64,000 nucleotides of DNA from an uncultured Ruminococcus sp. (lineage in GTDB: Bacteria; Bacillota; Clostridia; Oscillospirales; Acutalibacteraceae): positions 124,001-188,000 of the forward strand of contig CAKSNZ010000002.1 of NCBI GenBank assembly GCA_934476515.1. Direction: 5' to 3'. Position 1 is the stretch's first letter; the number at the start of each line of letters is the position of its first letter. A program made the translations under genes and the position numbers. Under the pieces are notes generated by a model, which saw nothing but the letters and a program-made list of their open reading frames with translations, was not told the DNA's origin and searched no databases. This document shows positions 1 to 8,273 of the stretch, piece by piece.

Positions 1-515
1 ACCTGGTAAATGCTTGGAGAAACTCTAACCCACATATTGTAAGGCTATGGTGGGATATAGATAAAGCAGTAAAAATGGCAGTAGAAAAAAGAATACCAAC
101 AGAAATATATGGACTGAAAATTAAATACCAAAGTGGGATATTATTCATCACCTTACCTAGTGGCAGAAGCCTGTCATATGTAAAGCCAAGGATAGATGTA
201 AATCAGTATGGCAGTACATCAGTTACATATGAGGGTGTCGGTACAGGTAAAAAATGGACTAGGCTTGAAAGCTATGGTCCTAAATTTGTAGAGAACATAG
301 TTCAAGGAATAGCAAGAGATATTCTCTGCTATGCTATGAACACTTTAAAGAAATACAGAATAGTAATGCACATTCATGATGAAGTAGTAATTGAAGCTGA
401 TAAAGGTGTTTCCCTTAATGATATTTGCAAAAGAATGTCAATTACACCACCTTGGGCAAAGGGACTAATTCTTAATGCTGATGGGTATGAATGTATGTTT
501 TATAAGAAGGAATGA
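1..515 (+). CDS. Phage family A DNA polymerase, C-terminal part
   Basis: The reading frame is open from base 3, so the gene begins before the window and only about 170 C-terminal residues are seen. It would extend primers during phage genome replication. The visible part has the end of the palm/fingers region, with AWR-x-SNPHIV, QGIARDIL and the motif C sequence HDEVV near base 375, typical of phage PolA-type polymerases. It is followed 8 bp later by the primase-helicase, as expected in a phage replication module. No frame break is visible. Confidence 0.9.
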   Translation, partial: LVNAWRNSNPHIVRLWWDIDKAVKMAVEKRIPTEIYGLKIKYQSGILFITLPSGRSLSYVKPRIDVNQYGSTSVTYEGVGTGKKWTRLESYGPKFVENIVQGIARDILCYAMNTLKKYRIVMHIHDEVVIEADKGVSLNDICKRMSITPPWAKGLILNADGYECMFYKKE

Positions 516-522
516 GGTTTTA

Positions 523-2817
523 ATGAGTATAAATAAATTTAATGATAAAGAAATAAAGAAAGTAAAAATGCTTGATTTCACATTATATACAGCAAATTGT
601 GTTGGAATGAGTGGGAATTGCTTGTATCCCAATAAGGTAGTTGTAAAGGATAAGGAGTCCTTTAAGGAGGCAGTAAAGAAAGACCATGTAACTGCAAGGT
701 ACAAAGGAAATTATCGTAGTATTAATAATTTTCAGTATTCAGATTGTATTCCACTTGATTGTGATAATGACCATTCTGATAATCCAAAGGACTGGGTAAC
801 TCCATTTGATATTGCTATTGAAATACCGGGTGTAGCCTTTGCTGTGTCATATAGTAGGCATCATAATTTACCTAAGGATAATAAGTCAGCAAGACCAAGG
901 TTTCATATCTTTTTTCCTATTGAAGCTATATCTGACGAAAAAGAATATTCAGAATTGAAAAAGAGAATTGCAAGTACATTCCCATATTTTGATACAAATG
1001 CCTTAGACTCTGCAAGGTTTCTTTTTGGCAGTGAAAATGCAGATGTGGAGTTCTACAAAGGTGATAAGTCTATTGTAGATTACCTTGAGGAAAGTGAATT
1101 TGCAGAACTTGATGCAAAACTTCAACAAGTACCGGAGGGTAAGCGTAATAGTACTATGAGCCATATAGCCGGTAAGATTATCAAACGATATGGTAATACA
1201 GATAAGGCCTATGAAATTTATCTTGAAAAATCTGAACTATGTAATCCACCTTTATCAGAAAGTGAATTAAATCTAATATGGAAAAGTGCATCAAAATTTG
1301 GTGATATGGTAGCAAAGCAAAAGGGCTATATTCCACCGGAACAGTATAATTCAAATAATGAACTTAAGCCTGATGATTATTCTGATATTGGACAGGCTAA
1401 GGTTATTGCAAAGGAATATGAAGGTGAAATGGTTTATACTGACTCAACAGATTTTATGTGCTTCAATGGTACTCGTTGGGTAGAGTCAAGACAGATGGCT
1501 GTTGGTAATTGTGAGGACTTCCTTGACCGTCAGTTAGATGAGTCAGAAACTGCACTAAAGGTTGCAGAGGATACACTCTTAAACTCAGGTGTAAGCAAGG
1601 AACTTATTAAGCTAGGTGGTAAAGCCCTAGAAAAAACTATTGATGATAGTAGTAGAAAGGCTTTTGAACAATACCGTTCTGCCCTTACATACAAGAATTT
1701 TGTTATGAAGCGTAGAGATATGAAGTATGTTCTATCAGCTTTACAAGCTGTTAAGCCTATACTTCTCCATCAAATCAATGAGTTTGACTCTAAGGAGTTT
1801 TTATTAAATACACCTAAGGCTACCTATGATTTAAGAGAAGGCTTGAGTAGTGGTAGAGAGCATAATCCGGAGGATTACATTACAAAGATAACCTCTGTTT
1901 CACCATCAGAAGAAAATATGTCTTTATGGCTAAATGCAGTAAATGACTTTTTCTGTAATGATGTTGACCTGATAGATTATGTACAGCAGACAGTTGGCTT
2001 AGTGGCTTTAGGCAAGGTATATCAAGAGGCGTTAATCATAGCTTATGGTGAAGGTAGTAACGGTAAGTCAACCTTTTGGAATTCAATAGCAAGGGTTCTT
2101 GGTAGCTATTCAGGTACTATGTCTGCTGACTCATTAACAGTAGGCTGTAAGCGAAATGTAAAGCCGGAAATGGCTGAGCTTAAAGGTAAAAGATTAGTTA
2201 TTGCTGCTGAACTTGAAGAAGGTATGAGGCTTAATACTTCTATTGTAAAGCAGTTGTGTTCTACTGATGAAGTTACAGCAGAGAAAAAGTACAAGGACCC
2301 ATTTAGCTATGTACCTACTCATACACTAGTGCTATATACAAATCACCTACCAAAGGTGGGTGCTAATGATGATGGTACATGGAGAAGACTTATTGTTATA
2401 CCTTTTAATGCAAAAATTAAAGGAAAGGCCGATATAAGAAACTATGCAGATTACCTTGTTGAAAATGCTGGTGGGGCGATTCTTACTTGGATAATTGAGG
2501 GTGCTAAGAAAGTAATAGATAACCATTTTAGAATAGCTATCCCTAGGGTAGTAATGACTGCTATGGAGCATTATAGAGATAGTAACGATTGGCTTTCAGC
2601 ATTCTTTGATGATTGTTGTGAGCTAGAACCATCATATGTACAGAGGTCAGGAGAGTTCTATCAAGAATACCGTATGTATTGTCAGAGAAACGGTGAATAT
2701 ACTCGTTCCACTAGGGACTTTTATTCAAGTCTTGAAATGGTGGGAATTAAAAGGAAGAAAACTAGAGCCGGTATGGTGCTTATGGGCGTCAGATTAAAGT
2801 CGGATTTTCTAGAATAA
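523..2817 (+). CDS. Phage primase-polymerase / SF3 (D5-like) helicase
   Basis: This 764-residue replication protein would synthesise primers and unwind DNA at the fork. The N-terminal part has archaeo-eukaryotic prim-pol features: LDCDND (metal-binding D79 and D81), SRHH and RPRFHIF. The C-terminal part is a poxvirus D5/P4-type SF3 helicase with Walker A GEGSNGKST near residue 508 and Walker B AAELEEG near 561. The start at 523 is chosen because AAGGAATGAGG lies just before it. An earlier in-frame ATG at 475 overlaps the polymerase gene and lacks a comparable site. Confidence 0.92.
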   Translation: MSINKFNDKEIKKVKMLDFTLYTANCVGMSGNCLYPNKVVVKDKESFKEAVKKDHVTARYKGNYRSINNFQYSDCIPLDCDNDHSDNPKDWVTPFDIAIEIPGVAFAVSYSRHHNLPKDNKSARPRFHIFFPIEAISDEKEYSELKKRIASTFPYFDTNALDSARFLFGSENADVEFYKGDKSIVDYLEESEFAELDAKLQQVPEGKRNSTMSHIAGKIIKRYGNTDKAYEIYLEKSELCNPPLSESELNLIWKSASKFGDMVAKQKGYIPPEQYNSNNELKPDDYSDIGQAKVIAKEYEGEMVYTDSTDFMCFNGTRWVESRQMAVGNCEDFLDRQLDESETALKVAEDTLLNSGVSKELIKLGGKALEKTIDDSSRKAFEQYRSALTYKNFVMKRRDMKYVLSALQAVKPILLHQINEFDSKEFLLNTPKATYDLREGLSSGREHNPEDYITKITSVSPSEENMSLWLNAVNDFFCNDVDLIDYVQQTVGLVALGKVYQEALIIAYGEGSNGKSTFWNSIARVLGSYSGTMSADSLTVGCKRNVKPEMAELKGKRLVIAAELEEGMRLNTSIVKQLCSTDEVTAEKKYKDPFSYVPTHTLVLYTNHLPKVGANDDGTWRRLIVIPFNAKIKGKADIRNYADYLVENAGGAILTWIIEGAKKVIDNHFRIAIPRVVMTAMEHYRDSNDWLSAFFDDCCELEPSYVQRSGEFYQEYRMYCQRNGEYTRSTRDFYSSLEMVGIKRKKTRAGMVLMGVRLKSDFLE

Positions 2818-2824
2818 TTATAGA

Positions 2825-2933
2825 TGGTGCAAGTAGTTGTAGGTCTTTACTAAAAGTCCCCTTTAGGGCAAAATTAATGGTAAAAATTACCATATAGAGA
2901 ACTTTAGGAAATGACCATCTATTACTTGCACCA
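2825..2933. repeat. Inverted repeat in the primase-nuclease gap
   Basis: The 132-bp gap between primase and VRR-NUC genes holds an 11-bp perfect inverted repeat, TGGTGCAAGTA at 2825-2835 and TACTTGCACCA at 2923-2933. It ends just before the next ribosome-binding site. An inner inverted repeat (GGTAAAAATTACC) is also present around 2879-2891. As RNA it could fold into a long-range hairpin that presents or hides the nuclease start. It might instead be the remains of a decayed gene end. Function is not known. Confidence 0.45.
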
Positions 2934-2949
2934 TAAGGAGAATAATTCT

Positions 2950-3231
2950 ATGAAAGAAAAATATATTGAAAGAAAATTAGTTGACGAGATAAAAAGGCGT
3001 GGTGGTGTGTGTCTTAAATGGGTATGTCAGGGTTTTGATGGAATGCCCGACCGTCTAGTGTTTCTACCTGATGGGAAGTTTGGTATGGTGGAACTTAAGT
3101 CACCAAAGAAGAAACCTAGACCTTTACAAAAGTCAAGACACCGAATGTTAAAAAGGCTAGGCTTTAAAGTTTATGTTATTGATGATGTAAATCAAATCGG
3201 AGGTGTGGTTGATGAAATACAATACACATAG
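2950..3231 (+). CDS. VRR-NUC domain nuclease
   Basis: A stand-alone 93-residue VRR-NUC (PD-(D/E)XK superfamily) protein. The pattern GGVCLKW, then GMPDRLVFLPDG and VELKSPKK, gives the catalytic D, E-x-K and following lysines of the fold. In phages these small nucleases usually sit next to an SNF2 helicase, as here, and are thought to act with it on branched replication DNA. The start at 2950 follows AAGGAG with 9-bp spacing. The gene overlaps the helicase start by 20 bp, so the two are translationally coupled. Confidence 0.9.
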   Translation: MKEKYIERKLVDEIKRRGGVCLKWVCQGFDGMPDRLVFLPDGKFGMVELKSPKKKPRPLQKSRHRMLKRLGFKVYVIDDVNQIGGVVDEIQYT

Positions 3232-4555
3232 TTATCAAGAATATGCAATTAAGTTCATAGAATCACACCCTATTTCTGCTTTATTCCTAGATATGGGTTT
3301 AGGAAAAACTTCTATTACTTTATCTGCTATCAACAATCTTCTTTTTGATAGCTTTGAAATTCATAAAGTATTGACAATTTGTCCCTTAAGAGTAGCAAGA
3401 AATACTTGGTGTGATGAAATCAAAAAGTGGGACCACCTAAGGAACATTAAGTATTCAATAGTTGTCGGTACTGAAAAGGAAAGAATAACTGCACTAAATG
3501 AAAAAGCCGATATTTACATAATAAACAGAGAGAATATAGATTGGCTTGTAAACAAAAGTGAATATAAGTTTGACTTTGATATGGTTGTGATTGATGAGTT
3601 GTCATCTTTTAAAAATCATCAGTCTAAAAGATTTAAAAGCCTTATGAAAATAAGACCAAAGGTTAAAAGAATTGTTGGCTTAACCGGTACTCCATCATCA
3701 AATGGACTAATGGACTTATTTGCAGAGTTCAAAGTCCTTGATTTAGGAGAAAGACTTGGATATTTCATAGGTCAGTATAGAAACACATATTTTAAGCCGG
3801 ATAAAACAAATGGAGCTATTGTGTATTCATACAAGCCTTTACCTAATGCTGAAGATAGCATATATGAAAAAATATCAGACATAACGGTTTCAATGAAAGC
3901 AAGTGAATATTTGAAAATGCCTGAGCTTGTAATAAGCAATTATAAGGTTGAAATGTCTGATAATGAGAAAAAGCAATATGACGAAATGAAGAAAAATTTG
4001 ATTTGTGAAATCAAGAATGGTGAAATCACAGTATCAAATGCAGGTTCACTTTCAAATAAGTTAAGTCAGTTTGCTAATGGTGCAGTTTATGATGATGAGC
4101 AAAATATTGTTGAAATACATAGCCGTAAACTTGATGCACTAGAGGACATTATTGAAAGTATGAATGGTAAGCCTCTTTTAGTTGCCTATTGGTATAAGCA
4201 TGATTTACAACGAATTAAAAAGCGATTTGATGTTAAAGAAATCAAAACCTGTAAGGATATTGCTGATTGGAATAAGGGGAAAATTCCGGTAGCTCTTATT
4301 CATCCGGCTAGTGCAGGACATGGACTAAATCTTCAACAAGGTGGTTCAACCCTTGTGTGGTTTGGATTAACATGGTCACTTGAACTTTATCAGCAAACAA
4401 ATGGAAGGCTCTATCGACAAGGTCAGAAGAACACAGTTGTTATACAGCATATTGTGACAAAAGGTAGTATTGATGAGCAAATATTAAAGGCTCTTGAAAA
4501 AAAGAATAAAACACAAGAAGATTTGATTGAAGCTGTAAAGGCTAACTTGAAGTAG
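3212..4555 (+). CDS. SNF2-family DEAD/DEAH-box helicase
   Basis: A 447-residue SF2 ATPase of the SNF2 type used in phage DNA replication or recombination. It has Walker A MGLGKTS near residue 30, the DExx motif VIDELSS near 127, motif III GLTGTPSSN, and C-terminal motifs LNLQQGGSTLVWFG and QTNGRLYRQGQ. A perfect GGAGGT lies 7 bp before the ATG at 3212, which is preferred over the upstream GTG. It directly follows and overlaps the VRR-NUC gene. Confidence 0.92.
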   Translation: MKYNTHSYQEYAIKFIESHPISALFLDMGLGKTSITLSAINNLLFDSFEIHKVLTICPLRVARNTWCDEIKKWDHLRNIKYSIVVGTEKERITALNEKADIYIINRENIDWLVNKSEYKFDFDMVVIDELSSFKNHQSKRFKSLMKIRPKVKRIVGLTGTPSSNGLMDLFAEFKVLDLGERLGYFIGQYRNTYFKPDKTNGAIVYSYKPLPNAEDSIYEKISDITVSMKASEYLKMPELVISNYKVEMSDNEKKQYDEMKKNLICEIKNGEITVSNAGSLSNKLSQFANGAVYDDEQNIVEIHSRKLDALEDIIESMNGKPLLVAYWYKHDLQRIKKRFDVKEIKTCKDIADWNKGKIPVALIHPASAGHGLNLQQGGSTLVWFGLTWSLELYQQTNGRLYRQGQKNTVVIQHIVTKGSIDEQILKALEKKNKTQEDLIEAVKANLK

Positions 4556-4571
4556 ATGTGTGGAGGTAATT

Positions 4572-4802
4572 ATGAACCCATATGAAGAATTAGCAAATGC
4601 AATTATTGAACAGGCAGTGAAGGATTTTAAGAAAGCATTGAAATGTCACTTTATTCACCCTAACAGAAAAGACTATGCAAATGAAGTCTTGAAGCTAAAG
4701 CAATTCTTCCATTCAAATTGGTACAGTATTTTAACTGACCTTGATGGTGAATACATAATCAATGGTGTTTATGATATGGTTAAAAAGGAGATGGTAGCTT
4801 GA
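4572..4802 (+). CDS. Small phage protein of unknown function
   Basis: A 76-residue protein with alternating acidic and basic helices and no motif I recognise. It begins after TGGAGGTAATT and ends by overlapping the next gene by 4 bp. Small proteins at this position, between the SNF2 helicase and the DUF1492 regulator, are common in Clostridia prophages, but I cannot assign a role. Confidence 0.75.
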   Translation: MNPYEELANAIIEQAVKDFKKALKCHFIHPNRKDYANEVLKLKQFFHSNWYSILTDLDGEYIINGVYDMVKKEMVA

Positions 4803-5224
4803 CACCTAAAGAATATTTGTCCCAAGCATACAGAATAGATATGCGTATCCGTAGTAAGCAAGAACAGATTACAAGTCTTAATGAATTGGCAACCAAATGT
4901 ACATCAGCACTGACCGGTATGCCAAAAGGTAGTAATGGTGGTGACTCTCAAGTAGCAAGTGCAGTAAGTAAAATCATTGACCTTGAAAATTCTATTGCTG
5001 AAGATATGCAAAGCCTTATTGAATTAAAGGCTGAAATCGTTGGTGTAATAAATGATGTTGAATGTGTGGAATACAAATTGATTTTAGAGAAACGATACAT
5101 ATGCTGTAAGTCATGGCCTGAGATAGCAGTTGAGCTTGGCTATAAAATGCGTCATATGTACAAGCTACATGACGAAGCATTAAAAGCAATAAAAATTCCT
5201 AAAAAAATTTGTTCTGTGCAGTAA
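4799..5224 (+). CDS. DUF1492 sigma-70-like late transcription regulator
   Basis: A 141-residue protein with a coiled-coil N-terminal half and a C-terminal helix-turn-helix resembling sigma-70 region 4 (LILEKRYICCKSWPEIAVELGY). Such DUF1492/ArpU-like proteins are thought to switch on the phage packaging and structural genes. It starts at TTG 4799 behind AAAAGGAG, overlapping the previous stop. Immediately downstream lie two GCACT direct repeats and a -10 box, a sensible target. The protein is the last of the early operon. Confidence 0.85.
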   Translation: MTPKEYLSQAYRIDMRIRSKQEQITSLNELATKCTSALTGMPKGSNGGDSQVASAVSKIIDLENSIAEDMQSLIELKAEIVGVINDVECVEYKLILEKRYICCKSWPEIAVELGYKMRHMYKLHDEALKAIKIPKKICSVQ

Positions 5225-5227
5225 ATG

Positions 5228-5266
5228 GCACTGTTTTGCACTATGGTTTTCTGCTATTATTATAAT
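5228..5266 (+). promoter_or_regulatory. Candidate phage late promoter with GCACT direct repeats
   Basis: Two GCACT direct repeats at 5228-5232 and 5238-5242 are exactly one helical turn apart. They are followed by a consensus TATAAT at 5261-5266. The best -35-like element, TTGCAC, overlaps the second repeat and has a long 19-bp spacer, which suggests a promoter needing an activator. It lies four bases after the regulator stop codon and before the packaging genes. Activation by the DUF1492 protein is inference. Confidence 0.55.
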
Positions 5267-5286
5267 AGACAAAGAGAATTAAATGA

Positions 5287-5316
5287 GCCTTTGCAGTTAA
5301 ACTGTAAGGGCTTTTC
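5287..5316 (+). terminator. Hairpin with T-run in the late leader
   Basis: An 11-bp stem (GCCTTTGCAGT / ACTGTAAGGGC, two G-T pairs) with a 3-base loop and a TTTTC tail. It lies just after the candidate late promoter and before the HNH gene. It could end early transcripts or act as an attenuator or antitermination point for the late operon. Confidence 0.55.
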
Positions 5317-5338
5317 TTATGCCTGAAAGGAGTAAAGA

Positions 5339-5686
5339 ATGCCACGCAAACCAAAGCAACCCTGTGCTTATCCTAACTGTAACAAGCTGTGTGAGGGTAG
5401 GTATTGTGAAGAACACAAAAGACTAACAGACAAAAGATACAACAGCCTTTCAAGACCAAAGGACATCAACAAGAAGTACGGTAGAGCTTGGAGAAAGGTT
5501 CGTGAAAGGTATGTACAGAGCCACCCACTGTGTGAGCAGTGCCTTAAGAAAGGTAAGGTTACACCCACCGAAGAGGTACACCACATTAAACTTGTTTCTC
5601 AAGGTGGTACTCATTCTTCAAGTAATCTGATGAGTCTGTGTAAATCTTGTCACAATAAAATTCATTATCAAATCGGTGACAGATAA
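5339..5686 (+). CDS. HNH endonuclease (packaging-associated)
   Basis: A 115-residue HNH nuclease with zinc-ribbon cysteines (CAYPNC, CEEH, CEQC, CKSC) and the HNH core EVHHIKLV, then SNLMSLC and CHNKIH. In HK97-like phages an HNH protein encoded just before the terminase genes assists terminase cutting at cos. It is preceded by GAAAGGAG. It starts the late region, with a 470-bp gap before terS that contains the candidate cos site. Confidence 0.92.
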   Translation: MPRKPKQPCAYPNCNKLCEGRYCEEHKRLTDKRYNSLSRPKDINKKYGRAWRKVRERYVQSHPLCEQCLKKGKVTPTEEVHHIKLVSQGGTHSSSNLMSLCKSCHNKIHYQIGDR

Positions 5687-5723
5687 AAAAGGACTATCCG
5701 TATGAAGGTAGTCCTAAAATATA

Positions 5724-5814
5724 TGGTGGAGTGGATAGGATTTGAACCCATCGTAGCATACTTGTAAAAATATTTAATCTATTATTGAACACCACAGTCA
5801 TACAAGATCACTCC
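5724..5814 (-). other. tRNA-like sequence, probably decayed
   Basis: On the minus strand the 3' end reads like a complete tRNA end: a T-loop TTCAAAT in a 5-bp stem (atggg/cctat), a 7-base acceptor strand CCACTCC, discriminator A and encoded CCA. A matching 5' acceptor strand GGAGTGA (6 of 7 pairs) lies 91 nt away, a length fitting a long-variable-arm tRNA. The D and anticodon arms fold poorly, and no anticodon can be named with confidence. It may be a dead phage tRNA, a tRNA fragment carried by recombination, or a tRNA mimic. Confidence 0.4.
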
Positions 5815-5979
5815 GTAAATGCTACATCCAACCACGTTGTATCTGTTTCTCATAATATTACCACCTTTAAATCCAAAATCAATAATACAGATAAATGTTT
5901 GTATAAAAGATAATAGTAGTGATATATAATCGATTGGCAATCCAATATATGAAAATAGAATAAATATAATTACTAACAA
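5782..5979 (-). CDS. Possible small membrane peptide gene
   Basis: A 65-codon minus-strand frame begins at TTG 5979 with GAGGTG 5 bp before it and encodes a hydrophobic segment (LVIIFILFSYIGLP). An internal ATG at 5853 also has a good AAGGTGG site and would give a 23-residue peptide containing GCSIYGVILYDCG. The frame ends inside the tRNA-like sequence on the same strand. It is antisense to the phage late operon. Real coding is uncertain. Confidence 0.28.
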   Translation of the reverse strand: MLVIIFILFSYIGLPIDYISLLLSFIQTFICIIDFGFKGGNIMRNRYNVVGCSIYGVILYDCGVQ

Positions 5980-6030
5980 AATTTCACCTCAAATATATCA
6001 TTTTATTTTTAAATTGTCAATTTTCTTATT

Positions 6031-6100
6031 GGGGTGGGGGTATAAAATCTCTACAAAATTTATAAATGGACAACGGCGTGGGCTTTCGTGTAAAAAAACA
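6031..6100. other. Candidate cos (packaging) site
   Basis: In the non-coding gap before terS, GGGGTGGGGG at 6031-6040 stands out in AT-rich sequence. It is followed about 33 bp later by ACGGCGTGGGCTTTCGTG and an A-run. G-runs upstream of a GGCG element between HNH and P27-type TerS genes are usual for cos regions of HK97-like phages. Cut positions cannot be read from sequence alone. Confidence 0.45.
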
Positions 6101-6157
6101 CTCAATTCAAAAGGGTAATAAGGAAACTACAATTTCAAAATAAAGGATGGTGATAAA

Positions 6158-6700
6158 ATGCCAACAAAATCAAATAACATAGGTGGCCGAGGTGGTGCAA
6201 GAGCAGGTGCAGGACGAAAGAAAACCTCAGTAAAGGATAAACTTAAAAATGGTGGTAGTAATTTAAAGGTACTTGATATACCGGAAATTGAGGGTGTAAC
6301 AATGCCAAAGCCACACGATTTTCTTTCAGCAGAACAGAGAGATGGTAGCACCTTACAAGCAGGTGACATATATACAGAAACATGGCAGTGGCTGAGAAAG
6401 ATAGGTTGTGCAGGTAAGGTATCACCTCAACTACTGGAACGATATGCAATGGCTAGTGCCAGATGGATACAGTGTGAAGAAATGACTAGCAAGTTAGGTT
6501 TTCTTTCTAAACACCCAACTACTAATAAGCCTATACCGTCACCATTTATCAATATCGGCATTAACTATATGAATCAGGCTGTAAGACTGTGGAATGAAAT
6601 ATTCCAGATTGTAAAGGAAAACTGTACTACCGATTATGAAAATACAACTCCACAAAATGATTTGATGGAAAGACTACTAAGAGCAAGGGAGAATAAATGA
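6158..6700 (+). CDS. terS: Phage terminase small subunit (P27 family)
   Basis: A 180-residue P27-family TerS that would bind cos DNA and load the large subunit. The N-terminus has the GGRGGARAGAGRK basic, glycine-rich segment typical of the family, then a helical core (LERYAMASARWIQCEE) and a C-terminal helix. The start follows AAAGGATGGTGATAAA. Its stop overlaps the next ATG (ATGA). Confidence 0.88.
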   Translation: MPTKSNNIGGRGGARAGAGRKKTSVKDKLKNGGSNLKVLDIPEIEGVTMPKPHDFLSAEQRDGSTLQAGDIYTETWQWLRKIGCAGKVSPQLLERYAMASARWIQCEEMTSKLGFLSKHPTTNKPIPSPFINIGINYMNQAVRLWNEIFQIVKENCTTDYENTTPQNDLMERLLRARENK

Positions 6701-6870
6701 GTAAACAAAAAGAATTAACACAATTTTTGAAAACACTTAAAAAATATAAATATCAGTTGAAACGACAAGAGCTTTTAACCTTGAGAGGACAAGCACTGAA
6801 TGGTGATTTGGTTGGTGCAAAGAAAGGCTTTTGTGTTTTGATGGAAGAAAGGAAAATGCAGTATGAATAA
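6697..6870 (+). CDS. Small phage protein between terS and the methyltransferase
   Basis: A 57-residue lysine-rich, helical protein, beginning MSKQKELTQFLKTLKKYK and ending EERKMQYE. Its start overlaps the terS stop (ATGA) and its end overlaps the methyltransferase start by 8 bp, so it is almost certainly translated. Small basic proteins with this beginning are common behind P27-type terminases, but their role is unknown. Confidence 0.75.
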   Translation: MSKQKELTQFLKTLKKYKYQLKRQELLTLRGQALNGDLVGAKKGFCVLMEERKMQYE

Positions 6871-8122
6871 AGTATCTGAAATGAATTTAGTTGATGTGGA
6901 TAAATTAATTCCATATGTGAATAATGCCCGAACTCACTCGAAGGAACAGATTAATAAGCTAAGGGCATCAATTAGAGAATTTGGATTTATCAATCCTGTA
7001 ATCATTGATAGAGATTACAATGTAATTGCCGGTCATGGTAGAATACTTGCTTCACAAGAAGAAGGTATTGATAAGGTGCCTTGTGTATTTGTTGATTACC
7101 TAACAGATGCACAAAAGAAAGCATACATAATTGCTGATAACCGTATGGCACTTGATGCCGATTGGGATGAAGAACTGTTAAAAATAGAGATTGAGTCACT
7201 AAAGGATGAGGACTTTGATTTATCATTTACCGGCTTTGATGAAAGTGAATTGCTAGATTTATTTGGTGATGATAGTAAAGGCAAAGTAGAAGATGATAAC
7301 TTTGATTTATCCTCAGCACTAGAAAAGGCATCATTCGTTGAAAAAGGTGATGTGTGGACAATAGGTAAACACAGACTAATGTGTGGTGATGCAACATCTA
7401 AGGAAGATGTACAGACTCTTATGGGTGACACAAAAGGAAACCTAATACTTACTGACCCACCATATGGTGTATCCTTCAAAAGTTCATCAGGTTTAACTAT
7501 TGAAAATGACAGTATGAAAAATGATGAGTTCTACAACTTCCTACTTTCTGCATTTAAGAATATGGCTGACCATTTAGAGAAAGGTGGTTCAGCATATGTT
7601 TTTCACGCAGATACAGAAGGTCTTAACTTTAGAAAGGCATTTGTTGATAGTGGTTTTCATTTGGCAGGGTGTTGTATATGGGTGAAAAATTCTCTTGTGC
7701 TAGGTAGGTCAGATTATCAGTGGCAACACGAACCTGTACTCTATGGCTTTATGCAGAATGGTAAACATAGATGGTATTCTGACAGAAAGCAAACTACAAT
7801 TTGGAACTTTGATAAGCCTAAGAAAAATTCAAACCACCCAACATCAAAACCACTTGATTTGTTAAGCTACCCTATCAGCAATTCAACTCAAGAAAATGCT
7901 GTTGTAATTGATACCTTTGGTGGCAGTGGTTCAACACTTATGGCTTGTGAGAAAATGAACCGTATCTGCTACACAATGGAGATTGATGAAAAGTATGCAT
8001 CAGTTATCCTTAGACGATATGTTGAAGATACCGGTGATATGGATAATGTGTATGTAATTAGAAATGGTAAGAAAATTCCATATGCCGACCTTGTAAAAGA
8101 GGTTGAAACAAAAAGTCAGTAA
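6863..8122 (+). CDS. ParB-like / DNA methyltransferase fusion
   Basis: A 419-residue protein. Residues 1-95 are a ParB/Srx-type domain (KLIPYVNNARTHSKEQI, then INPVIIDRDYNVIAGHGR). Residues 165-400 are a beta-class amino methyltransferase, with catalytic DPPYG near 198 before the SAM-binding FGGSGST near 352. It would methylate adenine (N6) or cytosine (N4) in phage DNA, perhaps protecting it from host restriction. It is encoded in the packaging operon, as in many Clostridia phages. The specificity cannot be told. Confidence 0.92.
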   Translation: MNKVSEMNLVDVDKLIPYVNNARTHSKEQINKLRASIREFGFINPVIIDRDYNVIAGHGRILASQEEGIDKVPCVFVDYLTDAQKKAYIIADNRMALDADWDEELLKIEIESLKDEDFDLSFTGFDESELLDLFGDDSKGKVEDDNFDLSSALEKASFVEKGDVWTIGKHRLMCGDATSKEDVQTLMGDTKGNLILTDPPYGVSFKSSSGLTIENDSMKNDEFYNFLLSAFKNMADHLEKGGSAYVFHADTEGLNFRKAFVDSGFHLAGCCIWVKNSLVLGRSDYQWQHEPVLYGFMQNGKHRWYSDRKQTTIWNFDKPKKNSNHPTSKPLDLLSYPISNSTQENAVVIDTFGGSGSTLMACEKMNRICYTMEIDEKYASVILRRYVEDTGDMDNVYVIRNGKKIPYADLVKEVETKSQ

Positions 8123-8273
8123 AAACTTTGTGCATAAATGGTGTTGATAAAGTGGAGCAGGATAAAATACTTGGGGTTATTCATAAAAATTTTGATGGTT
8201 GATTTCTGTTATATATCTTGCTAAAATTAAATTATAATTTGTTGTTTATTATCATGAAAAGAGGTATTAAAAT

